From Vibrio sp. SCSIO 43137 (lineage in GTDB: Bacteria; Pseudomonadota; Gammaproteobacteria; Enterobacterales; Vibrionaceae): a stretch of 64,000 nucleotides of DNA. Below are positions 53,424-63,403 of this stretch, one piece after another. Numbering within the stretch: the stretch's first letter is position 1; each line of letters begins with the position of its first letter. The stretch covers positions 1,860,001 to 1,924,000 of the forward strand of contig NZ_CP116383.1 of assembly GCF_028201475.1 (NCBI RefSeq). Reading direction: 5' to 3'. A program made the position numbers and the translations under genes. Below the pieces are notes generated by a model that saw only the letters and a list, made by a program, of their open reading frames with translations, made no database searches and had not been told where the DNA came from.

Positions 53424-53504
53424 TGGAGCGACACACGAGGTTCGCTTTCTTTTGAACATAAGCGTGACTTCAACCTTGGCAAGGTTGCGCTCTACCAACT
53501 GAAT
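53424..53504 (-). pseudogene. Degenerate tRNA-Gly
   Basis: Anticodon arm CAACCTTGCCAAGGTTG and 3' end GTGTCGCTCCA intact, but the 5' acceptor half is lost (replaced by AATACTATTC) and an insertion splits the T-arm. Not able to fold as a full tRNA. Confidence 0.85.
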
Positions 53505-53528
53505 AGTATTTTCTTACTAATAGATACC

Positions 53529-53558
53529 AAAAAACCCGACCATTTCTGATCGGGTTTT
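53529..53558 (-). terminator. Terminator of the tRNA-Cys/tRNA-Gly unit
   Basis: AAAACCCGACCA-TTTC-TGATCGGGTTTT (one mismatch) with TTTTTTGG on the minus strand, just after the tRNA-Gly. Confidence 0.85.
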
Positions 53559-53564
53559 AATGTT

Positions 53565-53640
53565 TGGAGCGACACACGAGGTTCGAACTCGTGACCTCAA
53601 CCTTGGCAAGGTTGCGCTCTACCAACTGAGCTAGTGTCGC
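53565..53640 (-). tRNA. tRNA-Gly (GCC), second gene
   Basis: 76 nt, identical to the gene at 48470-48545 as far as read by eye: acceptor GCGACAC/GTGTCGC, anticodon GCC, T-arm CACGAG-TTCGAAC-CTCGTG, encoded CCA. Confidence 0.97.
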
Positions 53641-53656
53641 ATAATATATCAGGAAA

Positions 53657-53730
53657 TGGAGGCGCGTCCCGGAGTCGAACCGAGGTCCACGGATTTGCAA
53701 TCCGCTGCATAGCCACTCTGCCAACGCGCC
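53657..53730 (-). tRNA. tRNA-Cys (GCA)
   Basis: 74 nt with CCA. Acceptor GGCGCGT/ACGCGCC, anticodon loop TTGCAAA with anticodon GCA, T-arm CCTCGG region. Upstream partner of tRNA-Gly, downstream of pgsA in the transcribed direction. Confidence 0.97.
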
Positions 53731-53956
53731 ATCTTTTTCAAGAACTTCTTCCTGACTACGGGGAGGCATTTTACGCATTCACCCTACTGAGTCAACTCAA
53801 TTTTTTCATTTTTGAACTGTTTGATTAAATTCCCGTCAGAATCATCAAAATTAGATCTATTTCTAGACAAAACGGGCGGTATTTCTACTGTTCATCATTA
53901 GCACAAACAAAAAAAGCGGGACTCTCAGGTTCCCGCTTTTCAGAATACATTTTTAT

Positions 53957-54514
53957 CTATTGGTGCTCTTCGTTCAAAAGGTCATCTTTTGCTGCTGCCA
54001 AATACTGGAACATGGACCAATAAGTCAGGAAGGTTGCTATATACAGCGCAGCATAGCCTAACCAAATCATCCAGTCATCATAGCGCCAGACTAACACCCA
54101 TAAAGCGAACATCTGCGATACGGTTTTTACCTTACCTATCCATGAAACGGCAACACTGGAGCGTTTGCCTATTTCAGCCATCCATTCGCGAAGAGCTGAT
54201 ATGATGATTTCTCTGGCAATCATAGTAATCGCAGGAATCGTCACCCAGATACTGGCAAAGTGCTCAGTGATAAGAATCAGTGCAGTCGCCACCATTACTT
54301 TGTCAGCAACAGGGTCAAGAAAAGCACCAAACCTTGAAGTCTGACCTAGCTTGCGGGCCAGCATACCGTCAAAATAATCTGTCACACCAGCAACAAAAAA
54401 CACCATTGCAGCGACAAAAGGCGCCCATGAGTACGGCAGATAGAAGGTAACCACAAAAACCGGGATTAATACCAGTCTGAGAAGAGTAAGAATATTTGGT
54501 ATGGTTAAACGCAT
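53957..54514 (-). CDS. pgsA: CDP-diacylglycerol-glycerol-3-phosphate 3-phosphatidyltransferase
   Basis: 185-aa integral membrane enzyme that makes phosphatidylglycerol phosphate. Seen: the CDP-alcohol phosphotransferase motif, [27 protein letters not shown] (DG..AR..G..G...D...D), in the first third, and several membrane spans. N-terminus [21 protein letters not shown] is standard. Lies between uvrC and the tRNA genes, as in E. coli. Confidence 0.96.
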   Translation of the reverse strand: MRLTIPNILTLLRLVLIPVFVVTFYLPYSWAPFVAAMVFFVAGVTDYFDGMLARKLGQTSRFGAFLDPVADKVMVATALILITEHFASIWVTIPAITMIAREIIISALREWMAEIGKRSSVAVSWIGKVKTVSQMFALWVLVWRYDDWMIWLGYAALYIATFLTYWSMFQYLAAAKDDLLNEEHQ

Positions 54515-54561
54515 TTTTTATAGGCTCTTATACATCGCCCGCTAATGGTGCGGGAAAAAAG

Positions 54562-56394
54562 TTATTCTTTCAATGCCTGATGTATTTTTTCTGCTAAAGA
54601 TTGGCTTATTCCGGGTATTTTGCTGATATCTTCGACACTTGCGCGTTTCAGCTCCTGTAATCCGCCCATATATTTAAGCAGCGACTGACGACGTTTAGGG
54701 CCGATACCTTCTATACCCTCTAACGGGCTGGTGCGACGTGTTTTTGCCCGCTTGGCTCTGTGACCGGCAATAGCGTGATTATGGCTTTCATCACGGATAT
54801 GTTGAATCAAATGCAATGCAGGAGCGTCACTAGGCAGATGGAACTCATCTCCGGATGTGGTTATCAAGGTCTCCAGCCCCGGCTTACGTGTTACCCCTTT
54901 TGCAATACCAATTAATTTCGGCAGTTTAGGCCAGTCGCCCCAGTGGGCTGATATAATCTCATAGGCTCTGTTGAGCTGCCCTTTACCACCATCAATAAAG
55001 ATGATGTCCGGTATCTTCTCTACATTCAGCTGTTTACTGTAACGGCGCTCCAAAACCTGTCCCATAGCAGCATAGTCATCGCCTCCGGTAATACCGGTGA
55101 TATTGTAGCGTCTGTACTCCTGCTTTACCGGTCCTTCCTGATTAAACACCACACAAGAGGCTATGGTGCTCTCTCCCATGGTATGACTGATATCAAAACA
55201 CTCCATACGACGGATTGAGGCAACACCAAGCGCTTCCTGCAGCTCACTCACACGCTGATGAATGGTCATCTTATGGTTTATCTTGCTGGTCAGTGCCGTC
55301 AGGGCATTGGTATTTGACAGCTTAAGATATCTGCCACGTGTTCCGGACGGGCTCAGGTGCAAAGAGACCTTTCTGCCTGATAGCTCAGTAAGTACTTCAG
55401 AGAGTGGCTCCATCTCCTGCAACAGATCTTTGTTGAGAATAATACGGTTAGGAATGGTTCGGGCTTCGTTATGGCCAATATAGTATTGGCTCAGGAAGCT
55501 ATAGAATACCTCTTCCCTGCTGGTGTTATTCGGGATCTTAGGAAAGTGGCTTCTGCTACCCAATATTTTTCCCTGACGAATCATAAGAATATGGATACAG
55601 GCGATGCCTTTCTCTTGTGCGAAACCCAGAACATCCATATCTTCCATACTGTCTTCAGAGACAAACTGCTGCTCCTGAACACGGCGGATTGCCTGAATCT
55701 GATCGCGGATCTTAGCCGCATCTTCAAATCTGAGCTCCTGACTGGCCTGTTCCATTTTGCTGATCAGCTGGGATACCACTTTTTTGTCTTTACCACGCAA
55801 AAACAGACGGACCATCTCAGTCAAATCGGCGTACTCTTCATCCGAGATAACAGCCGAAACACAAGGTGCAGCACAACGACCAATCTGATACATCAGGCAA
55901 GGACGGGTACGGTTACTGTAAACCGTGTCTTCGCACTGGCGTACCGGCAATATTTTCTGGATCAGGTGAAGGGTTTCCCTCACTGCGCCTGAATCAGGAT
56001 ACGGACCAAAATATTCACCTTTGCGCTTTTTAGCGCCACGGTGCATAGAGAGCCTTGGGTGCTTATGTCCGCTAAGGAAAATATAAGGGTATGACTTATC
56101 ATCCCGCAGCAGCACATTATATTTAGGCAGATACTGCTTAATATAATTGTGCTCAAGGATCAAAGCTTCGGTTTCGGTATGAGTGACTGTCACATCTATT
56201 TTACGGATATGACTGACCAAAGCGCGGGTCTTTTCGCTATCGACTTTCTTTCGGAAGTAACTAGAGAGTCGTTTCTTTAGGTCTTTGGCTTTACCAACAT
56301 AAATAATATCAGCCTCGGCGTTATACATTCTGTAAACGCCGGGCTGACTGGTAACTGATTTTAGAAATGTTTCTGAATCGAAATGAGAGGGCAC
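54562..56394 (-). CDS. uvrC: Excinuclease ABC subunit C
   Basis: 610-aa nuclease of nucleotide-excision repair, cutting both sides of a lesion. Order: GIY-YIG domain ([24 protein letters not shown], about 15-50), Cys-rich part, UVR coiled coil (about 205-240), RNase H-like nuclease domain ([11 protein letters not shown]), and the C-terminal HhH pair ([21 protein letters not shown]). Start is GTG, overlapping the uvrY stop by one base. Normal length. Confidence 0.97.
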   Translation of the reverse strand: MPSHFDSETFLKSVTSQPGVYRMYNAEADIIYVGKAKDLKKRLSSYFRKKVDSEKTRALVSHIRKIDVTVTHTETEALILEHNYIKQYLPKYNVLLRDDKSYPYIFLSGHKHPRLSMHRGAKKRKGEYFGPYPDSGAVRETLHLIQKILPVRQCEDTVYSNRTRPCLMYQIGRCAAPCVSAVISDEEYADLTEMVRLFLRGKDKKVVSQLISKMEQASQELRFEDAAKIRDQIQAIRRVQEQQFVSEDSMEDMDVLGFAQEKGIACIHILMIRQGKILGSRSHFPKIPNNTSREEVFYSFLSQYYIGHNEARTIPNRIILNKDLLQEMEPLSEVLTELSGRKVSLHLSPSGTRGRYLKLSNTNALTALTSKINHKMTIHQRVSELQEALGVASIRRMECFDISHTMGESTIASCVVFNQEGPVKQEYRRYNITGITGGDDYAAMGQVLERRYSKQLNVEKIPDIIFIDGGKGQLNRAYEIISAHWGDWPKLPKLIGIAKGVTRKPGLETLITTSGDEFHLPSDAPALHLIQHIRDESHNHAIAGHRAKRAKTRRTSPLEGIEGIGPKRRQSLLKYMGGLQELKRASVEDISKIPGISQSLAEKIHQALKE

Positions 56395-57038
56395 TAAAGG
56401 GTCTCGGTATCTAGCATTCCATGTCGAATAGCGAGGTGAGTAAGCTCAACATCACCATTAATATCCAATTTGCTGAACAGACGATAGCGGTAACTATTTA
56501 CCGTTTTCGGGCTTAGGTTCAGCTGTTCTGAAATGTCGGTAACACGTTGGCCTTTAGTAATCATCATCATGATTTGCAGCTCACGCTCGGACAGATCTTT
56601 GAACGGGTTTTCTGACGCGGAAGAGAATTGGCTTAGCGCCATCTGCTGCGCAATTTCCGGAGAAATATAACGCTGCCCGCTATGAACTACACGGATGGCA
56701 TTCACCATCTCATCCGGTCCTGCACCCTTAGTAAGATACCCAGACGCACCTGCCTGCATAACTTTGGTCGGGAACGGATTTTCTGTGTGAACCGTGAGCA
56801 CAATAATTTTCACATCAGGATTAAAGCGTAAAATCTTTTTAGTCGCTTCTAAGCCGCCTATTCCTGGCATATTCATATCCATAAGGATGACGTCAGCATG
56901 GTTGCTGCGACACCATTTTACAGATTCTTCACCGCTGTCAGCTTCCCCTGCTACGTTCATTCCACGGACGTCTTCAATTATACGTCGTATCCCTGTGCGA
57001 ACCAGCTCGTGATCATCTACAAGGAAAACATTTATCAA
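56394..57038 (-). CDS. uvrY: Response regulator UvrY/VarA (GacA)
   Basis: 214 aa, NarL-type. Seen: receiver domain with DDHELVRTG at the start and phospho-Asp in [10 protein letters not shown] (about 54), LuxR-type HTH at the end ([43 protein letters not shown], about 145-187). It is the response regulator of the BarA/VarS kinase, acting on CsrB-type sRNAs. Start is TTG at 57038 with GGAG eight bases before it, giving the usual [10 protein letters not shown]; the longer frame starts at a TTG whose codons contain that ribosome site. Coupled with uvrC. Confidence 0.95.
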   Translation of the reverse strand: MINVFLVDDHELVRTGIRRIIEDVRGMNVAGEADSGEESVKWCRSNHADVILMDMNMPGIGGLEATKKILRFNPDVKIIVLTVHTENPFPTKVMQAGASGYLTKGAGPDEMVNAIRVVHSGQRYISPEIAQQMALSQFSSASENPFKDLSERELQIMMMITKGQRVTDISEQLNLSPKTVNSYRYRLFSKLDINGDVELTHLAIRHGMLDTETL

Positions 57039-57420
57039 ACTTGTATCTCCACACAACTAACTTTGGTTCTGATACTTACCTTCACAGGTATGCATCAACC
57101 TTTCTATCTTAACTCATTTTGGCCAAATTTGCGTAAAAACTATTTGCGCAAACCCACAAAGTTTAGCAAAAACTTAATTATCAATAACACCAAGCTGCTA
57201 ATTTATTTAGGTTTTTTATCAAAAGCCTAAATTGAGGCCCCAGTAACAGTACCTGTTCGGCTATCCATTTACCATCATTAATTGCTACGATCGCCATTAA
57301 ATTGTTTTGCCGTAATTGCTAACGCCTTATATTTTCACACTTAAAGCAGAAAAATATTTCCCCCTCCAGCTTCTTACGCTATAAGATCACAGCAGTACAA
57401 GGCAGTAAAGCGAGGCCACA
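57039..57420. other. Intergenic region between uvrY and polB
   Basis: 382 bases with the divergent promoters. No ORF of note. A search by eye for a LexA box (CTGT-N8-ACAG) before polB found none. Confidence 0.5.
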
Positions 57421-59784
57421 TTGGATATTCAACAAGGGTTTATTCTTACCCGGCAGGCAAGAGACATACGAGGCAGAACCCAGATAGACCTCTGGCTGAG
57501 TACAGATAACGGCCCGGTAAACCTTTTGATTGATAATGAAGCTGTGGTCTTCTTTATTCCGGCAACCGATGAAACTGAAGCTCGCTCACTGATTGAGAAG
57601 CACTCTCTTTCCGTCATGCTAAAGCCACTGTCACTTGTGACCTTTGAGCAGACCCCTTTACTAGGTTGCTACTGCACCACCAGCCAAAGCGCCACTGAAG
57701 CTAACCAGCTGTTTCAACAGCATGAGATAGCTTGTTTTGAGCAGGATATCCGTCTGGCCGATCGCTTTCTGATGGAGCGCTTTATTCAGGGCAGCATTGA
57801 GTTTTACGGCCAGTCTCAGGAAAAACCTGACTATCGGCTGTTTAAACAGGCAAAGTGCCGCAAAGGTGAATATCTTCCCTCCCTCTCTTATGTTTCCCTT
57901 GATATTGAATGCTCTGAAAAAGGCATCCTTTACTCTGTCGGTCTGGATTCACCGCTGGACAGCCGGGTTATTATGATCGGCGACAGTGAACCGGCGGATA
58001 CAACGATTGAGTGGGTGGAAGATGAAAAGCAACTGCTTATTGCCCTGACCAACTGGTTTAGCCGCTTTGACCCGGATTTAATACTGGGCTGGAACGTTAT
58101 CGACTTCGATTTTCGTCTGCTGGTAAAACGTGCAGAGTGGTATGGTATCAAGCTCAATATCGGCCGGGCCGGTAAACCGGCTTACTTTCGCCAGTCAGCT
58201 CAGACTCAACAAGGGTTTATCTCCATTCCGGGTCGGGTGGTTCTGGATGGTATTGATACCCTTAAAACCGCGACTTATCAGTTTCGTTCATGGTCGCTGG
58301 AATCTGTCTCACAGGAGCTGCTGGGCGAAGGAAAAGCGATTCACAATGTTCATGACCGTATGGATGAAATCAACCATATGTTCAGGAATGACAAGCCATC
58401 GCTGGCCCGTTATAACCTGCAGGATTGCGTTCTGGTTAACCGTATTTTTGAGCAAACTCATATGATTGAGTTCGCCATTCAGCGTTCAAGACTAACGGGG
58501 CTTGAACTGGATCGCATGGGCGGTTCTGTAGCTGCATTTTCTAATCTCTATCTTCCACGGCTGCACAGGGCTGGTTATGTTGCTCCCGGACTGCAGCCGG
58601 ATAACTGGCTGGCAAGCCCCGGCGGATTTGTAATGGACTCCCTGCCCGACCTGTACGACTCGGTTATTGTGCTCGACTTTAAGAGCCTTTATCCATCCAT
58701 TATCAGAACCTTTCTGATTGACCCTATGGGGCTGATTGAAGGATTAAAGCTGACAACAGGTAAAGAGAAGGATCAAGCCGTTATCGGTTTTATTGGCGGC
58801 CAGTTTCATCGTGAAAAACACTTTCTTCCACAAATGATTGAACAACTCTGGTCTGCCCGTGATGAAGCAAAGAAGGCCAACGAGAAGGCATTTTCTCAGG
58901 CAATTAAGATTATTATGAACTCCTTTTACGGTGTGCTTGGCTCGTCTGGCTGCCGCTTTTTTGATGCCCGGCTGGCCTCCTCTATCACCATGCGCGGTCA
59001 TGAAATTATGAAACAGACTAAGGTGTTAATAGAAGAAAAAGGCTATCAGGTTATCTATGGCGATACAGATTCCACCTTTGTCCACCTTAATAATGCCCAT
59101 AGTCAGCAGGATGCCGATAATGTTGGCCGGGAGTTGGTTAGTTATATTAACCAGTGGTGGGCTGAGCATCTGAAAAATGAGTATGCCCTTGATTCATGTC
59201 TGGAGCTTGAGTATGAAACCCACTATAAAAAGTTCCTGATGCCGACAATCCGTGGCTCAGAGACAGGGTCGAAAAAGCGTTATGCCGGACTGGTTGAAAA
59301 CAGAGGCAAAGAAGAGATCATCTTTAAAGGGCTGGAAAGTGCCAGAACCGACTGGACACCCCTTTCCCAGCAGTTTCAGCAGTCCCTTTATCAACTTGTT
59401 TTCCATGATCAGGACCCGTCAGAGTTTATCCGCCAGTATGTGGACTCAACCCTGAACGGCGAACGCGACGAACAACTGGTTTATCAAAAACGCTTAAGAC
59501 GCAAACTGAGTGACTATCAGAAAAACATTCCGCCTCAGGTAAGGGCTGCCCGCCTTGCCGACCAGATAAATGAACAGCTTGGAAGGCCTCTGCAATATCA
59601 GAACCGGGGAAGGATTGAGTACGTGATTACGCTAAACGGGCCTGAGCCCCTTGAGTACAGAAAAAGTGCCATTGATTATCAGCACTATATTGATAAGCAG
59701 TTAAAGCCGGTTGCGGATGCAATTTTGCCCTTTATTGGTCTCGATTTTGATAGCCTGAATGCACCACAACTGGGGCTTTTCTAA
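57421..59784 (+). CDS. polB: DNA polymerase II (B family)
   Basis: 787 aa. Seen: exonuclease motif SLDIECS (about 160-166), polymerase motif A VIVLDFKSLYPSIIRTF, and motif C YGDTDSTFVHL; 3'-5' proofreading and polymerase domains in the usual order. It handles lesion bypass and restart of replication. The start is TTG (MDIQQGF), with a weak AGG ribosome site. In E. coli this gene is SOS-regulated, but no LexA box was seen here. Same length as the family. Confidence 0.96.
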   Translation: MDIQQGFILTRQARDIRGRTQIDLWLSTDNGPVNLLIDNEAVVFFIPATDETEARSLIEKHSLSVMLKPLSLVTFEQTPLLGCYCTTSQSATEANQLFQQHEIACFEQDIRLADRFLMERFIQGSIEFYGQSQEKPDYRLFKQAKCRKGEYLPSLSYVSLDIECSEKGILYSVGLDSPLDSRVIMIGDSEPADTTIEWVEDEKQLLIALTNWFSRFDPDLILGWNVIDFDFRLLVKRAEWYGIKLNIGRAGKPAYFRQSAQTQQGFISIPGRVVLDGIDTLKTATYQFRSWSLESVSQELLGEGKAIHNVHDRMDEINHMFRNDKPSLARYNLQDCVLVNRIFEQTHMIEFAIQRSRLTGLELDRMGGSVAAFSNLYLPRLHRAGYVAPGLQPDNWLASPGGFVMDSLPDLYDSVIVLDFKSLYPSIIRTFLIDPMGLIEGLKLTTGKEKDQAVIGFIGGQFHREKHFLPQMIEQLWSARDEAKKANEKAFSQAIKIIMNSFYGVLGSSGCRFFDARLASSITMRGHEIMKQTKVLIEEKGYQVIYGDTDSTFVHLNNAHSQQDADNVGRELVSYINQWWAEHLKNEYALDSCLELEYETHYKKFLMPTIRGSETGSKKRYAGLVENRGKEEIIFKGLESARTDWTPLSQQFQQSLYQLVFHDQDPSEFIRQYVDSTLNGERDEQLVYQKRLRRKLSDYQKNIPPQVRAARLADQINEQLGRPLQYQNRGRIEYVITLNGPEPLEYRKSAIDYQHYIDKQLKPVADAILPFIGLDFDSLNAPQLGLF

Positions 59785-59802
59785 GCATCACTATCTGGCG
59801 AG

Positions 59803-60582
59803 TTAACCTATCCTGAATTCAGTTTTCTTATAAGCTTTTACCAACCAGTCACCAAAACTGTCTATCAGGCCGATCACCGAGCGTTTAGGGATCACCCTTC
59901 CGCTTAGCAGAATCTTCAATCGTTCAATCTCCTGCTCTTTATCTGGATGGTAGCGCAGAAAGCCTTCTCCGCACTCAACCGGGCTGTCATACCAATGCTT
60001 ATCTTTGTACATAATCAGCGAGTAACTGGCCCGCAGCAGTTTTTTGGCCAGAATAACCTGATATTTAGACTGCTCTTCCGGGCTGGAAGCTTTGGCGATT
60101 TTCTGCCGGTACAGGGTGATCCACTCTTCCACATCCATATTCCAGTATTTGGCAATCTCCCAGCTCGGTTCAAACTCACCATAACGGCTGGAAAGATCAT
60201 CTCCATACACACAAACGCAACAGTGTTTCAGCATAAAGCCCCAGGTAAAGATACTTTCAAGCTGAAGAATTTCATGGGCTTTGGTGAACTGGAATGATAG
60301 CTCTGTAACAAAAGGGTAAGCTTTTTTGAAACGCCATTTAATGGTGTTGATCAGTGTATTAGTTCTGTCGCTCAGCGGCCCCTGAGTAACCACTATAATA
60401 TCGATATTAGATTTACCGGGAACGGCTGTTTTTCGGGCAACACTACCGAACAGGTAGAGGCTGTGTAGGTTACTGCCCATTCCGCCCTGAAGCGCCTGAA
60501 TCAACTCTTTGATCACAGTTTGGTATTCATACTGGAAGGGTTTACCGGGGTCGATAACTGGCAATGGTACTGTTTTTGTCAC
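59803..60582 (-). CDS. Nucleotidyltransferase-domain protein
   Basis: 259 aa. Seen: the pol-beta-superfamily motif YLFGSVARKTAVPGKSNIDIIVV (about 43-65) with GS and the DxD-like D-I-I pattern, then a helical rest (about 100-259) with few matches. It resembles nucleotidyltransferases that modify small molecules or act in a MNT/HEPN-type pair, but no HEPN partner is adjacent. Single-gene unit converging on polB. Substrate unknown. Confidence 0.75.
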   Translation of the reverse strand: MTKTVPLPVIDPGKPFQYEYQTVIKELIQALQGGMGSNLHSLYLFGSVARKTAVPGKSNIDIIVVTQGPLSDRTNTLINTIKWRFKKAYPFVTELSFQFTKAHEILQLESIFTWGFMLKHCCVCVYGDDLSSRYGEFEPSWEIAKYWNMDVEEWITLYRQKIAKASSPEEQSKYQVILAKKLLRASYSLIMYKDKHWYDSPVECGEGFLRYHPDKEQEIERLKILLSGRVIPKRSVIGLIDSFGDWLVKAYKKTEFRIG

Positions 60583-60737
60583 TTATGTTGAGCCCTTGTT
60601 CTACGGAAAGTTAACACCGTTTTAAAAACGGCTTTGAGTATATGCGCTATCCCTATCAGATTTCAACTTTGCCCTTGTTTTCTCGCTGATTTACCCTCAT
60701 TATTTCGCAGATAAATTTTGATAAAGGATACTTTGTA

Positions 60738-61307
60738 ATGCCTAAGGCAAGTGAAATTAAGAAAGGTTTTGTCATTGAATCAAATGGTAAGATGTTGCTG
60801 ATTAAAGATATTGAGATCACCACTCCGGGCGGACGTGGCGGCGCGAAGATTTATAAGCTGCGCTGTACTGATCTGGCAACGGGTTCAAGAGTTGATGAGC
60901 GTTTTAAGTCTGACGACGTTGTCGACACTGTTGAAATGACCAAAAGAGCCTCAGCCTTCTCTTATACCGATGGCGATGAGTATGTCTTTATGGACACTGA
61001 AAACTTCGATCAATACAGCTTTAATAAAGAAGATATTCAGGATGAGTTACTGTTCTTCAATGAAGATACTCAGGGCCTGTTTGTTATCTTAGTTGACGGT
61101 AAAGCGGCCTCTCTTGAGCTACCGGCATCTGTCGAATTGGTGATTGAAGAAACTGACCCTTCTATCAAGGGGGCTTCCGCGTCTGCACGGACAAAACCTG
61201 CCCGTTTCGCGACCGGCCTCACTATTCAGGTGCCGGAATATATCGCTACTGGTGATAAAGTTAAGATTAACACCGCAGAACGCAAGTACATCAGTCGCGC
61301 TGATTAA
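60738..61307 (+). CDS. efpL: Elongation factor P-like protein EfpL (YeiP)
   Basis: 189 aa, three-domain EF-P fold. Seen: MPKASEIKKGFVIESNGKMLLIKDIEITTPGGRGG with the loop Arg at the tip in place of EF-P's modified Lys, the mark of the EfpL group. It helps ribosomes past proline-rich and other stalling motifs. A 155-base promoter region precedes it; the small yciU-like gene follows 11 bases behind the stop, probably in the same operon. Confidence 0.95.
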   Translation: MPKASEIKKGFVIESNGKMLLIKDIEITTPGGRGGAKIYKLRCTDLATGSRVDERFKSDDVVDTVEMTKRASAFSYTDGDEYVFMDTENFDQYSFNKEDIQDELLFFNEDTQGLFVILVDGKAASLELPASVELVIEETDPSIKGASASARTKPARFATGLTIQVPEYIATGDKVKINTAERKYISRAD

Positions 61308-61318
61308 TAGGAGTAGCA

Positions 61319-61657
61319 ATGTCGGATCAAGAAAATTCATTTGAGCTAATGTCGTACGATGATGTTATTGAAACGGCTTACGATATATTTTTAGAAATGG
61401 CACCGGACAATCTGGAAGCAGCCGATGTGATTATCTTTACTGCCCAGTTTGAAGACCGAGGCGCAGCAGAGCTGGTTGAAACTGCTGACGACTGGACCGG
61501 GCATGTCGGCTTTGAAGTAGATAAAGAGGTCTACGCTGAAGTTCGTATTGGTCTGGTGAACCCGGATTCAGATGTACTGGACGAAGTATTTGCACGGCTA
61601 CTTATCAGCCGGGACCCGGAACATAAGTTCTGCCATATTTTATGGAAACGCGATTAA
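61319..61657 (+). CDS. DUF440 / HI1450-type dsDNA-mimic protein (YciU-like)
   Basis: 112 aa, very acidic. Seen: DDVIETAYDIFLEMAPDNLEAADVIIFTAQFEDRGAAELVETADDW and a C-terminal FARLLISRDPEHKFCHILWKRD, as in YciU/HI1450. These are proposed to mimic double-stranded DNA. GGAG ribosome site. It follows efpL by 11 bases. Confidence 0.92.
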   Translation: MSDQENSFELMSYDDVIETAYDIFLEMAPDNLEAADVIIFTAQFEDRGAAELVETADDWTGHVGFEVDKEVYAEVRIGLVNPDSDVLDEVFARLLISRDPEHKFCHILWKRD

Positions 61658-61691
61658 TCGCAGTATTGCCAGACACAATATATCCGAACAG

Positions 61692-61720
61692 AAGAAGGGC
61701 GCTATAACAGCGCCCTTCTT
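61692..61720. terminator. Bidirectional terminator between yciU-like gene and rluB
   Basis: AAGAAGGGCGCT-ATAAC-AGCGCCCTTCTT, a 12-bp perfect stem between convergent genes; A-rich on the left and T-rich on the right. Confidence 0.85.
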
Positions 61721-61745
61721 ATTATTCACTTACCTATTCGGCCAG

Positions 61746-62639
61746 TTATTTTCTTGTTCTTCTGCGTTGCTGGTTTGAACGCCCTTTTGGAGTGTTAACT
61801 CTCTCCTCATGGCGCTTAACCGCTCTGCGGATTTTCTGGCTTCTTGAACGTTCACGCTTGCGTGATGTGTTGTTAACCTCAATCAGGCTGGTCTTCTCCG
61901 GTGGCAGTTCAACCAACTCTCTCAGGTAATTCACTTCTTTTAGTTCAAGTTCCATCCAGCCACCACGTGGCAGGGTTTTCTCAAGGAATATATCACCGTA
62001 ACGAACACGCTTCAGGCGGCTTACAGTGGTATCCTGCGTTTCCCATAAACGGCGGACTTCACGGTTACGACCTTCGTTGATCACCACGTAAAAGGTATGG
62101 TTCATACCTTCACCACCGGCATAAACAATATCCTCAAAGCGGGCCATACCGTCTTCCAGCTCAACACCTTTTACCAGGTTACGCACTTTCTGTTCGTTAA
62201 CCTCACCAAATACCCTTACCAGATATTCACGCTCTACCTGACGGCTCGGGTGCATCAGACGGTTAGCCAGTTCACCATCAGTAGTAAACAGCAACAGACC
62301 AGAAGTGTTAGCATCAAGGCGGCCTACAGAAATCCAGCGCGATCCCCTGATTTTCGGCAGCCGGTCAAATACGGTTCTGCGCCCTTCCGGATCATGGCGG
62401 GTACAAAGTTCACCTTCAGGCTTGTAGTAAGCCAGTACCCGGCAAACCGTAGCGTCAGTAGTTTTCAGGTTTACAGTATGACCATCGATACGCACAATAG
62501 CATTCTCATCTTCCAGACGTTCGCCCAGTTTGGCCACCATACCGTTTACGCTGACACGACCAGCTTTAATCAAAGCTTCAAGCTCACGTCTTGAACCGTG
62601 TCCAGCTCTTGCCAGTACTTTCTGTAATTTTTCGCTCAT
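61746..62639 (-). CDS. rluB: 23S rRNA pseudouridine synthase B
   Basis: 297 aa. Seen: S4-like domain (about 1-60, [20 protein letters not shown]) and the RsuA/RluB core with [29 protein letters not shown] (catalytic Asp) and the basic tail. It makes pseudouridine 2605 in 23S rRNA in E. coli; numbering is from that species. Highly charged C-terminal 45 residues ([20 protein letters not shown]) are typical of RluB. Neighbours yciO and the PHP nuclease are the usual ones. Confidence 0.93.
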   Translation of the reverse strand: MSEKLQKVLARAGHGSRRELEALIKAGRVSVNGMVAKLGERLEDENAIVRIDGHTVNLKTTDATVCRVLAYYKPEGELCTRHDPEGRRTVFDRLPKIRGSRWISVGRLDANTSGLLLFTTDGELANRLMHPSRQVEREYLVRVFGEVNEQKVRNLVKGVELEDGMARFEDIVYAGGEGMNHTFYVVINEGRNREVRRLWETQDTTVSRLKRVRYGDIFLEKTLPRGGWMELELKEVNYLRELVELPPEKTSLIEVNNTSRKRERSRSQKIRRAVKRHEERVNTPKGRSNQQRRRTRK

Positions 62640-62744
62640 TGATAACCCTTTTTTGTCGTCTTCACAGACGTCAATCTATTAATAACTAATTTTTTAGCAG
62701 CTGGGCATTATACATGAAACTCAGCCGGTTTTTACAGCCCGCAA

Positions 62745-62775
62745 TAAAAAAAGAAGAGCATTTCGCTCTTCTTTT
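62745..62775 (-). terminator. Terminator of the yciO-like gene
   Basis: AAGAAGAGC-ATTTC-GCTCTTCTT (9-bp stem) with the T-run TTTTTTT on the minus strand. It lies just behind the stop codon of the yciO-like gene. Confidence 0.85.
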
Positions 62776-62782
62776 CTCAGCT

Positions 62783-63403
62783 TTATTCAAATGGTGTGGT
62801 ATCTCCTGACCCGACTCTGGCAACAACCGGTTCATCTTCACTAAAATCGATAACCGTGGTTGGCTGTTCACCTAAGTAGCCACCATTCATAATCAAATCC
62901 ACTGAGTGCTCAAGCTTATCCCTGATATCTTCAGGATCGGACTCAGTATCGCTGTTACCCGGAAGGATCAGAGAAGTCGACATCAGCGGCTCACCCAGAG
63001 CTTCCAGCAGATCCAGCGCAATCTGGTTGTCTGGTACACGGATACCTATGGTCTTCTTCTTCGAGTTCATCAGACGTCGCGGTACTTCTTTTGTGCCTTT
63101 AAAAATAAAGGTGTACGGGCCCGGCGTATTATTTTTCAACAAGCGAAATGCTGTGTTATCTACCCTTGCATAGATAGAGAGTTCAGATAAATCACGGCAA
63201 AGCAGAGTAAAATTGTGTTTATCATCCAGCTTACGGATTCGGCAGATTCGATCCAGTGCCTGCTTGTTTTCAAGCTGACAACCCAATGCATAACCGGAAT
63301 CGGTCGGATAAACCACCACACCCCCATTACGGATTATTGCAACAGCCTGATTAATCAGCCTTGCCTGCGGGTTTTCCGGATGTAAGTAAAAAAACTGGCT
63401 CAT
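62783..63403 (-). CDS. Sua5/YciO/YrdC-family protein (YciO-like)
   Basis: 206 aa. Seen: VVYPTDSGYALGCQLENKQALDRICRIRKLDDKHNFTLLCRDLSELSIYA, the conserved core with the PTDS and KR/DK motifs. YciO is related to TsaC but its role in tRNA t6A modification is uncertain. It starts at 63403 where the upstream PHP gene stops, so the two are coupled. Genes of this order (PHP nuclease, YciO, RluB) are typical of enteric-like gammaproteobacteria. Confidence 0.93.
   Translation of the reverse strand: MSQFFYLHPENPQARLINQAVAIIRNGGVVVYPTDSGYALGCQLENKQALDRICRIRKLDDKHNFTLLCRDLSELSIYARVDNTAFRLLKNNTPGPYTFIFKGTKEVPRRLMNSKKKTIGIRVPDNQIALDLLEALGEPLMSTSLILPGNSDTESDPEDIRDKLEHSVDLIMNGGYLGEQPTTVIDFSEDEPVVARVGSGDTTPFE

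Noticed and set aside
53293..53640. CRISPR-like repeats
   Set aside because: The repeated units are terminators and tRNA-derived pieces; there are no evenly spaced unique spacers and no cas genes.
55471..55992. 173-codon plus-strand frame inside uvrC
   Set aside because: Antisense to uvrC; no supporting start or motif.
62097..62594. 165-codon frame on the plus strand inside rluB
   Set aside because: Antisense to rluB, whose S4 and catalytic motifs are plain.
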